64,000 nucleotides of DNA from Hymenobacter lucidus. Its GTDB lineage: Bacteria > Bacteroidota > Bacteroidia > Cytophagales > Hymenobacteraceae. Position 1 is the first letter of the stretch, and every line of letters starts with the position of its first letter. The position numbers were made by a program, and so were the translations under genes. Location of the stretch: assembly GCF_020447265.1 (NCBI RefSeq), contig NZ_JAJADR010000009.1, positions 54,766 through 118,765 on the forward strand, read 5' to 3'. Below are positions 26,281-35,816 of the stretch, piece after piece. The notes below the pieces were generated by a model. It worked only from the letters and a program-made list of their open reading frames with translations, searched no databases and was not told where the DNA came from.

Positions 26281-26616
26281 ATGTTTGACATGATGGGCAT
26301 GATGGGTAAGGTCAAAGAGCTTCAGGAGAAGATGAAGCAGGCCCAAACCGAGCTGCAATACCTGACCGTGACGGCTGAATCGGGCGGCGGGCTAGTGAAA
26401 GCCACTGCCAATGGCCACCGCCAGCTGCTGAAGCTCGACATCGACGAGTCGCTGCTCACGCCCCAGGACCGCGACATGCTGGCCGACCTCGTGGTGGCCG
26501 CCGTGAACAAAGCCCTGACCGAAGTGGGCGAAAAGGCCAAGGAAGACCTGAAAAGCAAAACTAGCGGCCTGCTGCCCAACCTGCCTGGCCTCGACCTGAG
26601 CAGCTTTGGAATCTAG
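26281..26616 (+). CDS. YbaB/EbfC-family nucleoid-associated protein
   Basis: A small DNA-binding protein of 111 residues that dimerises as a tweezer-like fold. The family pattern is clear: MMGMMGKVKELQEKMKQAQ, then a beta-strand TVTAESGGGLVKATANGHRQLLKL and the conserved DMLADLVVAAVNKAL helix. In many bacteria it follows dnaX and precedes recR. Here it is instead followed by a glycosyltransferase whose start overlaps its 3' end by 11 bases. It is divergent from pta across 256 bases. Confidence 0.92.
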   Translation: MFDMMGMMGKVKELQEKMKQAQTELQYLTVTAESGGGLVKATANGHRQLLKLDIDESLLTPQDRDMLADLVVAAVNKALTEVGEKAKEDLKSKTSGLLPNLPGLDLSSFGI

Positions 26617-27745
26617 TACGGCCACAGCCCCCGGCGCCTGCGCCGATGTGGCCGTGGTGATTCTGAACTGGAACGGACAGCAATTCCTGCAGCAGTTTCT
26701 GCCCGCTGTGCTGGCCCACTCCGACGGGGCTCGCATCATCGTGGCCGACAATGCCAGCTCCGACGACTCGCTGGCCCTGCTGCGCCGGGAGTTTCCGACG
26801 GTGGAAATCATCCAGAACCCTGATAATCTGGGCTTTTGTGAGGGCTACAATCTGGCTTTGCAGCAGGTGCAGGCCAAGTACTACATGCTGCTCAACTCCG
26901 ACGTGGAGGTGACGCCCGGCTGGCTGCTTCCGTTGCGCGAGCTACTGGAAACCCATGCCCAGATTGCTGCCTGTCAGCCCAAAATCCGGCAGTACAGCCC
27001 GGATGCGGCCCAGCGGGAGCTATTTGAGTATGCCGGGGCCGGGGGAGGCTACCTCGACCGGCTGGGCTACCCCTTCTGCCGGGGCCGCCTCTTCGACACG
27101 CTCGAAACCGACCTGGGCCAGTACGACGACCCGCGCCCGGTGGCCTGGGCTACCGGGGCCTGCATGCTGGTGCGCGCCGCTTCCTGGCACCGCATGGGTG
27201 GCCTGGAGCCGGCTTTTTTTGCCCATATGGAGGAAATCGACCTGTGCTGGCGGCTCTGGAACGTGGGCCAAGAAGTGTGGTACCACGGAAGCAGCACAGT
27301 GTATCATGTGGGTGGCGGCACGTTGCACAAGTCGAACCCGCGCAAAACCTACCTCAACTTCCGCAACGGGCTGGCGCTGGTCTATAAGAACGTGGCCGAA
27401 GCAGAGCTGTCGGGGGTGCTGGTTACGCGGCTGCTGCTCGACTGGGTGGCGGCACTTCGCTTCTTGGTACAAGGCAATACCGGCGACACGAAAGCCATTC
27501 TGCGCGCCCACCGCGACTTTTTCCGCAAAAGACGCTACTGGAAACAGCGGCGCCAGGAAAACCCGCAAAAGCTCCGCACCAATCAGCGGCCCGGCGTGTA
27601 CCAGGGCAGCCTAGTGTGGGCCTATTTCGCCAACGAAATCCGCGCCTTCTCGCAGCTCGACCCACAAGAGTTTGGCCCGGCACCAGGCACACAAAAACCG
27701 GCTGACTCCGCAAGCCAACCGGTACCTAGCCCACTAAATCACTAA
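26606..27745 (+). CDS. glycosyltransferase family 2
   Basis: A 379-residue GT-A-fold transferase, probably adding a sugar to a cell-surface glycan. The N-terminal catalytic half has VVILNWNGQQFLQQFLPAV, IIVADNASSDDS, NLGFCEGYNLALQ and the metal-binding LLNSDVEVTPGW. Further on are WATGACMLVRAASW and EEIDLCWRLW, typical of rhamnosyltransferase-like GT2 members. The first available start is a TTG at 26606 that overlaps the ybaB end. A GTG at 26648 is the alternative and sits just before the first beta-strand. Residues 330-379 are low-complexity and probably disordered. Confidence 0.85.
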   Translation: MESSTATAPGACADVAVVILNWNGQQFLQQFLPAVLAHSDGARIIVADNASSDDSLALLRREFPTVEIIQNPDNLGFCEGYNLALQQVQAKYYMLLNSDVEVTPGWLLPLRELLETHAQIAACQPKIRQYSPDAAQRELFEYAGAGGGYLDRLGYPFCRGRLFDTLETDLGQYDDPRPVAWATGACMLVRAASWHRMGGLEPAFFAHMEEIDLCWRLWNVGQEVWYHGSSTVYHVGGGTLHKSNPRKTYLNFRNGLALVYKNVAEAELSGVLVTRLLLDWVAALRFLVQGNTGDTKAILRAHRDFFRKRRYWKQRRQENPQKLRTNQRPGVYQGSLVWAYFANEIRAFSQLDPQEFGPAPGTQKPADSASQPVPSPLNH

Positions 27746-27758
27746 ATCACCGTTTCAC

Positions 27759-27977
27759 CTACAAGTCCCAGACGGTGCTGCGCTGCCGGCGCATGGCCCG
27801 GCGCACGTTCATCCAGAAAGCCAGGGCAAAGTAGAGCACAATGGGCGAGCCAAACGTGAAGAACGACGCGTACACGAAGGAGAGCCGCACGCTGCTGCTG
27901 GAGAAGCCCAAACGGTTCCCCAAAGCATTGCAGACGCCGAAGCTCTGCTGTTCGATGAAGTCAGTTAGTTTTTTCAT
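27759..27977 (-). CDS. PspC-domain small membrane protein
   Basis: A 72-residue protein with the PspC pattern FGVCNALGNRLGFSSSSVRLSFVYASFF and a transmembrane segment near residues 35-58 (SFFTFGSPIVLYFALAF), then a basic tail. PspC proteins sit in the inner membrane and in enterobacteria sense envelope stress. Here the gene is alone, with no pspA, pspB or regulator near it. It is convergent with the glycosyltransferase gene. Confidence 0.85.
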   Translation of the reverse strand: MKKLTDFIEQQSFGVCNALGNRLGFSSSSVRLSFVYASFFTFGSPIVLYFALAFWMNVRRAMRRQRSTVWDL

Positions 27978-28096
27978 AGCTCCTCATTTTTAACCGATTG
28001 GCCCGGTTACCGCTCCTCAAAATAACAAGAAAACCACCGGATGGCAAGCTCAGCATCTACAATTGAGCACAATTTCCGACCCTCACCCGCAGTTTT

Positions 28097-28104
28097 TACG
28101 TTTG
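28097..28104 (+). promoter_or_regulatory. putative Bacteroidota -7 box TAnnTTTG
   Basis: TACGTTTG matches the TAnnTTTG consensus exactly, 47 bases ahead of the lipoprotein start at 28151. The matching -33 TTG element is not at a good distance, so support is partial. Confidence 0.4.
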
Positions 28105-28150
28105 TAGGCCAGAAAATTCCGTCCTACTGCCGCTGCCCAACTTATTGCCT

Positions 28151-29959
28151 ATGAGAGTTTATGTGCGCCTGTTTTCCTCCGTGTGGATTCTGCTGGTCGC
28201 GGCCGTGTTGCCAGGGTGTACGCTTCCTCGGATGCTAAAGGTTGCGCAAGAGGGCCAACAAGTTACGGTGCAGCCCTCCGTGCTGGAAAGTAACGGTGAA
28301 AATGTACTCTTGGAAGTAACGGCCCGCGTGCCGGCGGCCCACCTCAAAAAGGGCAACGCCTACAACCTAGCCCTGAGCTACCGCTACGACAACGGCCTGC
28401 GCGAAGACACCGTGGGCCGCCTCACCTTCGTGTCGGGCGAGTATACCTACGACACCGATAACAAGGACCAACTGGTCATTACCCGGCAGTTTTCCTTTCC
28501 CTACTCGCCCCGCAAAAGTCCCGGCGAGCTGCTGGCCCTGCCCGATGCCCACCAGCTCAAACCCAATGGCAAGCGCGTGAAGGGCACCGAAATTCGCCTG
28601 GCCCGCGGCATCGTCACGACGGGGCGCCTGGTGGTGCGCCAGGATACGGCCATTGGTCTGCTGCCCGAAACGGCCGACAATAACATGAGCGGCACCCGCG
28701 TGCTGCCCTTCTTTTTTGACCAAGGCAGCAGTGCCATCCGCAATTACCTGGGCACCAACGTGCAGGCCCTGGAAGATTTTATCGAAGCCAACCAGCACAC
28801 CAAGAAGGTGATGATTGCCGCCGGCCATTCGCCCGACTCGCTCGACTCGCGCGATGCCCGCCTGGCCGATAAGCGCGTGCAGGGCCTGCTGCGCTACTAC
28901 AAAAAGCGCGTCGACAACGACTCCTACCTCAATAAGGTGGGCGACATCAAGTTTGAAACTGTGGCCTACCACCGGCGCTGGGACCTGTTTCTGAACAAAG
29001 TGCAGAACTCGGCCCTCAAGCCCGCCCAGATCGACTCGGTAGTGCTGCTCATCAACGACTCCAAGGGCTCGTTTGCCCAGAAGGAACGGCAGCTGCGGGC
29101 CCTCTCCTTCTACGATTACCTCGACCAGTACATCTACCCCGTAATGCGCTTCGGCACGGTGGCCGTGGAGTACACCGCTCCCAAGCGCTACGATTCGGAA
29201 ATCTATTTGCTCTCCAAAAAGATTGTGGAGAAGGAAATGGAAGCCGATGCCCTTACCCCCGAAGAGCTGCGCTACTCGGCCACGCTCACCCCGCTGCTGG
29301 CCGAAAAGCAGCGCATCTACGAAACCTCGGTGGCCACCACCGGCCGCTGGGAAGCCTACCACAACCTGGCCGTGGTGCTCTTGCTGCGTTCCGAAAAGGA
29401 AGTCAGTGACAAAGTGCGCCGGGCCTACCTGCGCCGGGCCGCTACCAACTTCACCCTGGCCGCTCACCGCAACCCCACCGCCGATTTGTTCTACCGCGTG
29501 GCCACCGCCTACCACCGCGCCGGCGACCGGCTCGAAGCCCTCCAGAACTACGACTACGCCATCAAGCTGGGCGGCCCACGGCCTATTCTGGAAAAGGTAT
29601 TTGCCGACAAGGCCGCGTTGGAAATCGAAGTCGGGCAGCTCGATGATGCCCTGGCCAGCATCAGCTACAGCGGCAAGACCTACCAGAACACCATGAACCG
29701 CGGCCTGATTTACCTGCTGAAAAGCAACTACGATGGCGCGGCCAACATCTACCAGGAAGCTCTGACCATTAAGCCCAACGACCCGTTGGCCTACTACTGC
29801 CTGGCCATCGTAGCGGCCCGGGCCAAAGACGAAGCCCAGGTGGGCCAGTACCTGCGCCGCGCCGTGCAGCTCGACCGCACCTATGCCCAGCGCGCCGTCG
29901 AAGACCTGGAGTTCCGCGACTACGCCAGCAGCAAGATGTTTCTGGAAGTATTGCGGTAA
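28151..29959 (+). CDS. lipoprotein with an OmpA-like domain and TPR repeats
   Basis: A 602-residue lipoprotein. The signal MRVYVRLFSSVWILLVAAVL ends in a PGC lipobox, giving lipid attachment at Cys23. A beta-rich N-terminal part (30-185) is followed by an OmpA/MotB-like segment (about 190-265: VLPFFFDQGSSAIR, then FIEANQHTKKVMIAAGHS and ARLADKRVQGLLRYY), and then TPR helices from about 390 to 600, including YHNLAVVLLLRSEKE, DLFYRVATAYHRAGDRLEAL and PLAYYCLAIVAARAKDEAQV. OmpA-like domains bind peptidoglycan and TPRs bind proteins, so an envelope scaffolding role is likely. The precise function is not known. A TTG two codons upstream (28145) is possible but unneeded. Confidence 0.7.
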   Translation: MRVYVRLFSSVWILLVAAVLPGCTLPRMLKVAQEGQQVTVQPSVLESNGENVLLEVTARVPAAHLKKGNAYNLALSYRYDNGLREDTVGRLTFVSGEYTYDTDNKDQLVITRQFSFPYSPRKSPGELLALPDAHQLKPNGKRVKGTEIRLARGIVTTGRLVVRQDTAIGLLPETADNNMSGTRVLPFFFDQGSSAIRNYLGTNVQALEDFIEANQHTKKVMIAAGHSPDSLDSRDARLADKRVQGLLRYYKKRVDNDSYLNKVGDIKFETVAYHRRWDLFLNKVQNSALKPAQIDSVVLLINDSKGSFAQKERQLRALSFYDYLDQYIYPVMRFGTVAVEYTAPKRYDSEIYLLSKKIVEKEMEADALTPEELRYSATLTPLLAEKQRIYETSVATTGRWEAYHNLAVVLLLRSEKEVSDKVRRAYLRRAATNFTLAAHRNPTADLFYRVATAYHRAGDRLEALQNYDYAIKLGGPRPILEKVFADKAALEIEVGQLDDALASISYSGKTYQNTMNRGLIYLLKSNYDGAANIYQEALTIKPNDPLAYYCLAIVAARAKDEAQVGQYLRRAVQLDRTYAQRAVEDLEFRDYASSKMFLEVLR

Positions 29960-30043
29960 GCTCGTAGCGCACCTTGTGGCTCCTGCGCCGCCGCGCAGAA
30001 GCACAGCAGCAGTGGGAATGATGACAGAGACGGTGTGAAGCAC

Positions 30044-30211
30044 CTGCTAAGGACCGTTAACGCCCTTCTAAGCGGTGTGAATCATGTTCCATGTGGCGTG
30101 AACAATCTTCGAAGGCCCGAGGATGATCTTCTGAGCGGTGTGAACAGTCTCCGAAGCAGCGTGAATCATCTTCGAAGCGGTGTGAACGAACTACTAAGCG
30201 GCGTGAACGAT
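30044..30211 (+). repeat. 21-bp tandem repeat, eight degenerate units
   Basis: Eight back-to-back 21-base units have a consensus close to CTTCGAAGCGGTGTGAACNAT. In the plus frame from a GTG at 30035 they read as seven-residue units such as LLSGVNH, LRSSVNH, LRSGVNE and LLSGVND. The open frame runs on to 30433 through a palindrome that does not look coding, so a protein product is doubtful. Units 3 and 4 (VPCGVNN, LRRPEDD) are the most degenerate. Its place between two genes suggests a minisatellite. Confidence 0.75.
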
Positions 30212-30299
30212 GTAGAGACCCATACTTGCGTCTCAATCGTTGAACGATGGTTGTATGAACGGCACGGACGACGAGACGCAAGTATGCGTCTCTACATCG
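30208..30299. repeat. large inverted repeat, 27-bp arms
   Basis: Arm 30208-30234 and arm 30273-30299 are reverse complements with one mismatch, around a 38-base loop. Each arm contains the word ACTTGCGTCTC or its complement, itself part of a smaller palindrome of the form GAGACGCAAGTATGCGTCTC. It abuts the tandem repeat and lies upstream of the pdhB promoter. Confidence 0.8.
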
Positions 30300-30346
30300 T
30301 TTTGAATTCTCAGAATGAGCTCAGGGCCATTGATACGAAAACAGGC

Positions 30347-30377
30347 TTGCCCGTCCCGGCTTGTCGTTGTAGCTTTA
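30347..30377 (+). promoter_or_regulatory. putative promoter of the PDH E1-beta gene
   Basis: A TTG at 30347-30349 and the box TAGCTTTA at 30370-30377 (7 of 8 matches to TAnnTTTG) are separated by 20 bases, a normal Bacteroidota spacing. The predicted leader before the ATG at 30436 is about 50 bases. Confidence 0.4.
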
Positions 30378-30435
30378 CGGGCCGGAAAATTTCCGGCATT
30401 TTGTTTCTGACGTTTCGAATTTCTGTCATCTGATT

Positions 30436-31419
<984 letters not shown>

Positions 31420-31441
31420 TTTCGGCCCGCCTGCTTTATAG

Positions 31442-31480
31442 AAAAAGCCCTGATTGCCCCGCGGCAGTCAGGGCTTTTTT
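31442..31480. terminator. intrinsic terminator after pdhB
   Basis: AAAAAGCCCTGATTGCC (31442-31458) pairs with GGCAGTCAGGGCTTTTTT (31463-31480) with one wobble, followed by T residues. It also faces the convergent membrane-protein gene. Confidence 0.85.
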
Positions 31481-31489
31481 AGTGCCGGT

Positions 31490-32932
31490 TTAGCGCTGCG
31501 CTTTGGTGCCACCCAGCGGGGCCAGCACGGTTACGTCGTGGGTTAGCTGGGCCTGCGTTTGGGCGGAAAGCCGAAAGCAGAGCAGCAGAAACAGCCCGTA
31601 GCCCGCCGCCAGCAACCCGGCTTTGGCCCACGACCAGCGCGGCTGGGCCAGCTGCCACTGCGCCCCGCCGAAGCAGGTTACCGCGTAGAGCAGCAGGTGC
31701 AGCGGCAGCAGAAACCGGCATTCTACGGCAATGGGCAACGAAGCCAGGCACGGCAACCCCAGCGCCAGCACCACGAGTGCAACCCGCCACGCTCCCGACT
31801 GCCGCCAATGCCTAAAGGCGGCACCAAGCATAGCCAAAGCGCCAAACCAGACCGAATAGTGCAGCCCCATCAGTAGGTTGGACCGCTGCGGCACGGCGCG
31901 CACAAACGGCGTGGGATACTGCACATCGAGCCCGTTGAACAAATGGCGGCCGTAGAGCGTGGCAAAGGCTAGCGGCTCGCCCAGCACCGTGGCGGCGTAG
32001 GCGCCGTAGCCGGAAAAGTGCCGGCTGCCCAGGCGCTGGAGCAAAGCCTGCCCGGCCGGGTCGGGATAGAGCATACGCGGGGCCGGAAAAGCAGGGTCGA
32101 GGCTGGTTTCGTACTTCTGAATGACTACGCCCCAACCCAGCTGCGTCAGATACAGATTGGCCGTGGGCAGGCGGGTATCCCGGGAAAGCACCAGGGGCGT
32201 CCAGATGCCGTGGTGCCGGCCGTTCATGAGCAGCTGCGGGCCACTTAGCAACGTACCACCGACCACCATGCCCGTCAGCACTAGGAGGCGCTGACGATAA
32301 GCAGCACTTACCAAAGCCAGCAATGCTACCGCCGGGACGGCCAGCAGGTAGATCGGTCGAATGTTGCTGGCGGCCATCAGGCAGGCCCCGGTCAGTATGG
32401 CCCGCAGCAGGCCGGGGCGCTGCAAACTCAGGCGCAAAGCCAGCAGCAGCATGGCCAGGGCCGGGAAATCGGACAGCACGAAGTTGAAATAGTCGCGCCA
32501 GAACAGGAAGCCCAGCGCGGCAAAAGCCACGCGCGGCGGCCAGCCCAGCCGGTGGCGGGGAAACAGCGTGAGCCAGAGGGCCGGCGCCAGCCAGCCAAAC
32601 AGCAATGCCGCCCAGCCCGCGCCCATCAGGCGGGTAAGCAGTAGCGGCTCGGCGCCGGTAAAGTGGGCTATGGCCTTGGCCGGCAGGTTGAGCAAAGGCA
32701 GCAGATAGCCGCGCAAGGTATCGTCGTAGGCTAGTAGGCTAAAGTGGCCGGCGTGGAAGAACCGCTCGGTCAGGGTCCAGTAGCCGAGGGCATCATATAC
32801 CATTTCCGAGTAGCCGGAAAAGGGCAGATACAGGCAGTAGAGAAGGAAAACTCCGCCACTTACCCAGGCCGCTAAAGCAGCTGACGGCAACTCGGCTTGG
32901 CTATTAGCCGAGTTAGTTGGCGGCCCGTTCAT
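31490..32932 (-). CDS. polytopic membrane protein, GT-C-like
   Basis: A 480-residue integral membrane protein with about ten to twelve hydrophobic segments, for example AAWVSGGVFLLYCLYLPF, LLLTRLMGAGWAALLFGWLA and VALVVLALGLPCLASLPIAV. An acidic-loop stretch (SGYSEMVYDALGYWTLTERF) follows the first segment, as in GT-C glycosyltransferases that use lipid-linked sugars. No specific family signature was recognised, so the function is open. The frame is open further upstream to 33235, but the ATG at 32932 starts a short soluble tail before the first segment and avoids overlap with the divergent DinB-like gene. Confidence 0.65.
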   Translation of the reverse strand: MNGPPTNSANSQAELPSAALAAWVSGGVFLLYCLYLPFSGYSEMVYDALGYWTLTERFFHAGHFSLLAYDDTLRGYLLPLLNLPAKAIAHFTGAEPLLLTRLMGAGWAALLFGWLAPALWLTLFPRHRLGWPPRVAFAALGFLFWRDYFNFVLSDFPALAMLLLALRLSLQRPGLLRAILTGACLMAASNIRPIYLLAVPAVALLALVSAAYRQRLLVLTGMVVGGTLLSGPQLLMNGRHHGIWTPLVLSRDTRLPTANLYLTQLGWGVVIQKYETSLDPAFPAPRMLYPDPAGQALLQRLGSRHFSGYGAYAATVLGEPLAFATLYGRHLFNGLDVQYPTPFVRAVPQRSNLLMGLHYSVWFGALAMLGAAFRHWRQSGAWRVALVVLALGLPCLASLPIAVECRFLLPLHLLLYAVTCFGGAQWQLAQPRWSWAKAGLLAAGYGLFLLLCFRLSAQTQAQLTHDVTVLAPLGGTKAQR

Positions 32933-33144
32933 CGGACCGCCCGCCGCAACTGTCTGGCCAGTTGGCGCGGGGATATCAACGGGCAAAGAAGCAACAGCAG
33001 CGGGTGAGACATAGGCGTGAGCAGCAAAGACAGGCGAGCAGAAAACGAAGCAAACGGCCACAACAGGCCCGGCACACGGTCCGGGGCTGCGGATTTTACG
33101 TACCTTTTGCCCAAAGCTACTACCTTCTCCCCGCCCCCACCCGC

Positions 33145-33684
33145 ATGAATCATCGTCTGCATCTTCGCTTCGAGCAACTCGAACAAGCCACCACCCGCCT
33201 CTTCGACCTGACGCAGGCCCTTGGCGAGCAGGCACACCAGTCGCCGGGGCCGGGGCAGTGGTCGGCGGCGCAGGTAGTGCAGCACCTGCTAGTGGCCGAA
33301 ACCGGCATTGGGCAGTACATCGACAAGAAGATTCAGCAGGAAGAGGGGCTGCGCAAAACCAGCCTGCTGACGGCTATTCGCTCCCGGGTGCTGCGGCTGG
33401 CACTACGGCTGCCGTTTCTGCGCTTCAAGGCCCCGAAGTACCTGGCGGCCCTCACCCCGGAAACCGTGCCGCCCGTAGCCGAGCTGCGCACCGAGTGGGA
33501 CCGGGTGCGGCGGCAGCTGGAGCGTACCCTCAACGAGTTTCCCTCCCAGCTGCTAAACCGCGACATTTTCAAGCACCCGCGCTCCGGCATGCTCAACATC
33601 TACCAGACTCTGGACTTCATGCTCGACCACGTCTTGCACCACCAGCGGCAGCTGGAGCGAATTGCGAAGGTGGTGAAGAAATGA
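33145..33684 (+). CDS. DinB-family four-helix protein
   Basis: A 179-residue helical protein of the DinB/YfiT superfamily. These often bind a metal through three histidines and include thiol-dependent transferases. The pattern is visible: PGQWSAAQVVQHLLVAETG with His near residue 47, a central arm, and FMLDHVLHHQRQLERI near 162-177 with the other histidines. The ATG at 33145 gives the usual start of helix 1. It is divergent from the membrane-protein gene. The substrate is unknown. Confidence 0.8.
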   Translation: MNHRLHLRFEQLEQATTRLFDLTQALGEQAHQSPGPGQWSAAQVVQHLLVAETGIGQYIDKKIQQEEGLRKTSLLTAIRSRVLRLALRLPFLRFKAPKYLAALTPETVPPVAELRTEWDRVRRQLERTLNEFPSQLLNRDIFKHPRSGMLNIYQTLDFMLDHVLHHQRQLERIAKVVKK

Positions 33685-33710
33685 GATAGTAAAATAGTGA
33701 GTTGACGTTC

Positions 33711-33872
33711 TGTCCTTGCGAGGCGTAGCCGAAACAATCCGTCATCTGCTCGTAACAAATGCCCTGTTACCAGAAAGCCCTTTATCGAACCAACGATAAA
33801 GGGCTTTTCAGTTTAGAACGCTCAGCACATTTTAGAGGACGGATTGCTTCGTCCTGTGTCCTCGCAAGGACA
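33711..33872. repeat. 162-bp terminal-inverted-repeat element (copy B)
   Basis: TGTCCTTGCGAGG (33711-33723) and CCTCGCAAGGACA (33860-33872) are perfect 13-bp inverted ends. Internal words shared with the element at 4156-4315 include ATCCGTC, CAGAAAGCCCTTT, CAGCACATTT and GGACGGATTGC. An extra internal hairpin AAAGCCCTTTATCG / CGATAAAGGGCTTT lies in the middle. No coding capacity. Confidence 0.75.
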
Positions 33873-33895
33873 CGAGCTACATTCTAATGCTCGGC

Positions 33896-34342
33896 TTACT
33901 TCGAGCTTCGCTCGATATCGGCGTAACTCTCGTGGCGGTCGAGCTGGCGCATGGCGGCGGCCATTTCGATGGGTGGCACCGTGAGCTTGCGCAGGCGCAG
34001 GTCCAGCCAGGCGCCATCGACGGAAACCGTAGCGGCGGGGCGGCCGTCGGCTTTGTAGATGGTGTGGACGATGCGCCAGCGGCTGCCGTCGGCGCTCAGG
34101 CCGCTGAGCTCGGCGGTTACCTTGATGGACTCGCTCAGGCTGATTTCCTTGAGGAAGCGGGTGTCTTCGCGGAAGAGAATGGGGCCGATGCCCAGCTCGG
34201 CAAAGCGCTGCATCGGGAAGCCCTGCTCGGCCAGGAATTCGAGGCGCAGCTGGGCGGCATAATCGGTGTAGGCCGAATGACGCATATGCACGTTGGGGTC
34301 CATATCGGCCCAGCGGGCGGTGTAGGTTTTGGCGTATTCCAT
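33896..34342 (-). CDS. acyl-CoA thioesterase, hotdog fold
   Basis: A 148-residue protein of the 4-hydroxybenzoyl-CoA thioesterase/YbgC type, predicted to hydrolyse acyl-CoA thioesters in the cytoplasm. The active-site helix region RWADMDPNVHMRHSAYTDYA carries the conserved Asp near residue 13 and the following His/Tyr pattern. FREDTRFLKEISLSESIKVT forms the central sheet. The acyl chain is not predictable. It is followed upstream by a methyltransferase gene in the same direction, 101 bases away. Confidence 0.82.
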   Translation of the reverse strand: MEYAKTYTARWADMDPNVHMRHSAYTDYAAQLRLEFLAEQGFPMQRFAELGIGPILFREDTRFLKEISLSESIKVTAELSGLSADGSRWRIVHTIYKADGRPAATVSVDGAWLDLRLRKLTVPPIEMAAAMRQLDRHESYADIERSSK

Positions 34343-34443
34343 GAAAGGCGGTTTTGGGTGGCTAAACCGTGGAGCCAGGGCGAAGGTTAAAGAGGCCGAC
34401 CCGACTTTCGGGCGGCACAGGGCAGTTTTTGGGTGGAGTGGCT

Positions 34444-35187
34444 TTAGTTGTTGCCGATATTCTGCTGCTTGAGCGTGAGGCGGACCAGGTACTGCTGCTG
34501 GTCGTCTTCGCCCAGAAACTCAACTTCGTAGCCCGCTTCCTCGGCGTAGTCCTGCAGCAGGCCGGCGTCGGCAAAAAGCCATTCGAAGGCCGCGCCTTTT
34601 TCCTCGCCGTAGGTCATGAAGTACTCTACCTCGCCGTAGTACGGGCCGTTGAGGTTGATGACCAGTGCGCCGTCTTCGTCCTCGTAGAGGTAGCTGATGT
34701 CGGATGAAGTGGCCAGAATCTGGCCGCCGGGGGCCAGCAGCTGCTTAGCATACTGCAGGTAGCGCTGCAGCCCGTCGAGGGTACCCACCAGGCCCAGGCC
34801 GTTCATGAGCATCAGAATCGTGTCGTAATGCTCGCCGGCAGGCAGCGCAAACAGGTCGTGGCAGGCAGCTTCCTGCACCCCGCGCGCGCCCATCACCTGC
34901 ACCGCGCCCGGCGAGGCATCAATGGCCTTCACTTGGAAGCCCCGACTTTGCAGCTCCAGGCTGTGGCAGCCGGCTCCCGCGCCGGCATCCAGCACCCGGC
35001 CACGGCATTCTTCGAGGGCGGTGCGCTCCAGCTCGGGCATTTCCCAGAGAGTGCGAAAAAAGTAGCTGGCCGGCAGCGGCTCTTCTTCCGCCACGTTGCT
35101 GTGAACGGTGAGGGCAGCTTGCTTGGTGCCATGCAAAAAAGCCAGCAGCGCGTGGCCAACCGGGTCGGAAGCGGAGGTTCGGGACAT
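34444..35187 (-). CDS. class I SAM-dependent methyltransferase
   Basis: A 247-residue protein with the Rossmann-like methyltransferase fold. Motif I is VLDAGAGAGCHSLELQSRG near 68-86, followed by VKAIDASPGAVQVM (motif II acidic residue) and the post-motif ILMLMNGLGLVGTLDGLQRY. The C-terminal part is beta-rich and ends in a variable tail. The methyl acceptor cannot be read from the sequence. It is divergent from the small hypothetical gene at 35372. Confidence 0.82.
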   Translation of the reverse strand: MSRTSASDPVGHALLAFLHGTKQAALTVHSNVAEEEPLPASYFFRTLWEMPELERTALEECRGRVLDAGAGAGCHSLELQSRGFQVKAIDASPGAVQVMGARGVQEAACHDLFALPAGEHYDTILMLMNGLGLVGTLDGLQRYLQYAKQLLAPGGQILATSSDISYLYEDEDGALVINLNGPYYGEVEYFMTYGEEKGAAFEWLFADAGLLQDYAEEAGYEVEFLGEDDQQQYLVRLTLKQQNIGNN

Positions 35188-35371
35188 AAGGCAAAGGTAA
35201 GAGGAGTTGGCAGAGGGTACGGAAGCAGCGGGGCCGGAAGTTGCCCTGCGGCTGCTGGCAGCCCGGTAAGCGGGCAGTAAAGCAGGGCTTTTCGCCGCCT
35301 ACTGTATCCTTCTGCCGGGTATCTGCGTTGTTTCCAGCAACCCTTACTCCTCTTTTGCCCTCTTTTCTGCA

Positions 35372-35764
35372 ATGGCCAGCAACCTCGATTACCTCGACCC
35401 GACCCTGATTCCGCTCGAAGAAAAAGTAAAAGCCTATCTGGAGGCCGAAGAAGACCTGCGCAAGGCTACCGTCGAAGCGAAGTCGTTGCCCAACGCGGCG
35501 GCCAGTGAGGCCCAGGCCAGTGCCGCCTTCGACCACCGCCCCGCCACCGGCAGCTTCGACCAGCACGCCGACGAAGTGGAGCAGCGCCTGCAGAACCTGC
35601 ACGACGACCTGACGCTGCTGCGCCGCGAAATCATCGATATGCTGCCTTCACGCAACGAATTCGTGAAAGTAAACCTGGGCTACGGTCCCAGCCGCGTGGG
35701 CGCCTTTGCTGTGGCCCACCCCGACGGCGCCGAGCCGCACTACGAGTTGCGCATCGTGCATTAG
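35372..35764 (+). CDS. hypothetical coiled-coil protein
   Basis: A 130-residue protein not recognised as a member of a named family. It begins MASNLDYLDPTLIPLEEKVK, has an acidic helical N-terminus, an Ala-rich linker near 45-60, a coiled-coil-like stretch DEVEQRLQNLHDDLTLLRRE near 70-90, and a short beta-rich end (VKVNLGYGPSRVGAFAV). No signal peptide or membrane segment. A clear terminator follows. Gene status is supported by codon pattern and the terminator, but the function is unknown. Confidence 0.65.
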   Translation: MASNLDYLDPTLIPLEEKVKAYLEAEEDLRKATVEAKSLPNAAASEAQASAAFDHRPATGSFDQHADEVEQRLQNLHDDLTLLRREIIDMLPSRNEFVKVNLGYGPSRVGAFAVAHPDGAEPHYELRIVH

Positions 35765-35785
35765 CCTTCCCTGATAACTACCGCC

Positions 35786-35816
35786 AAAGCAGCCCCGGCA
35801 TTCCCGGGGCTGCTTT
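35786..35816 (+). terminator. intrinsic terminator
   Basis: AAAGCAGCCCCGG (35786-35798) and CCGGGGCTGCTTT (35804-35816) form a perfect 13-bp stem followed by TGTTTTG. Confidence 0.85.

Noticed and set aside
28367..30043. Long open frame on the minus strand opposite the TPR lipoprotein gene
   Set aside because: It is a shadow of the GC-rich coding strand, has no recognisable domains and overlaps a well-supported gene entirely.
30044..30211. Evenly spaced 21-bp units resembling a CRISPR array
   Set aside because: The units are back to back with no spacers and are degenerate, so this is a tandem repeat and not CRISPR.
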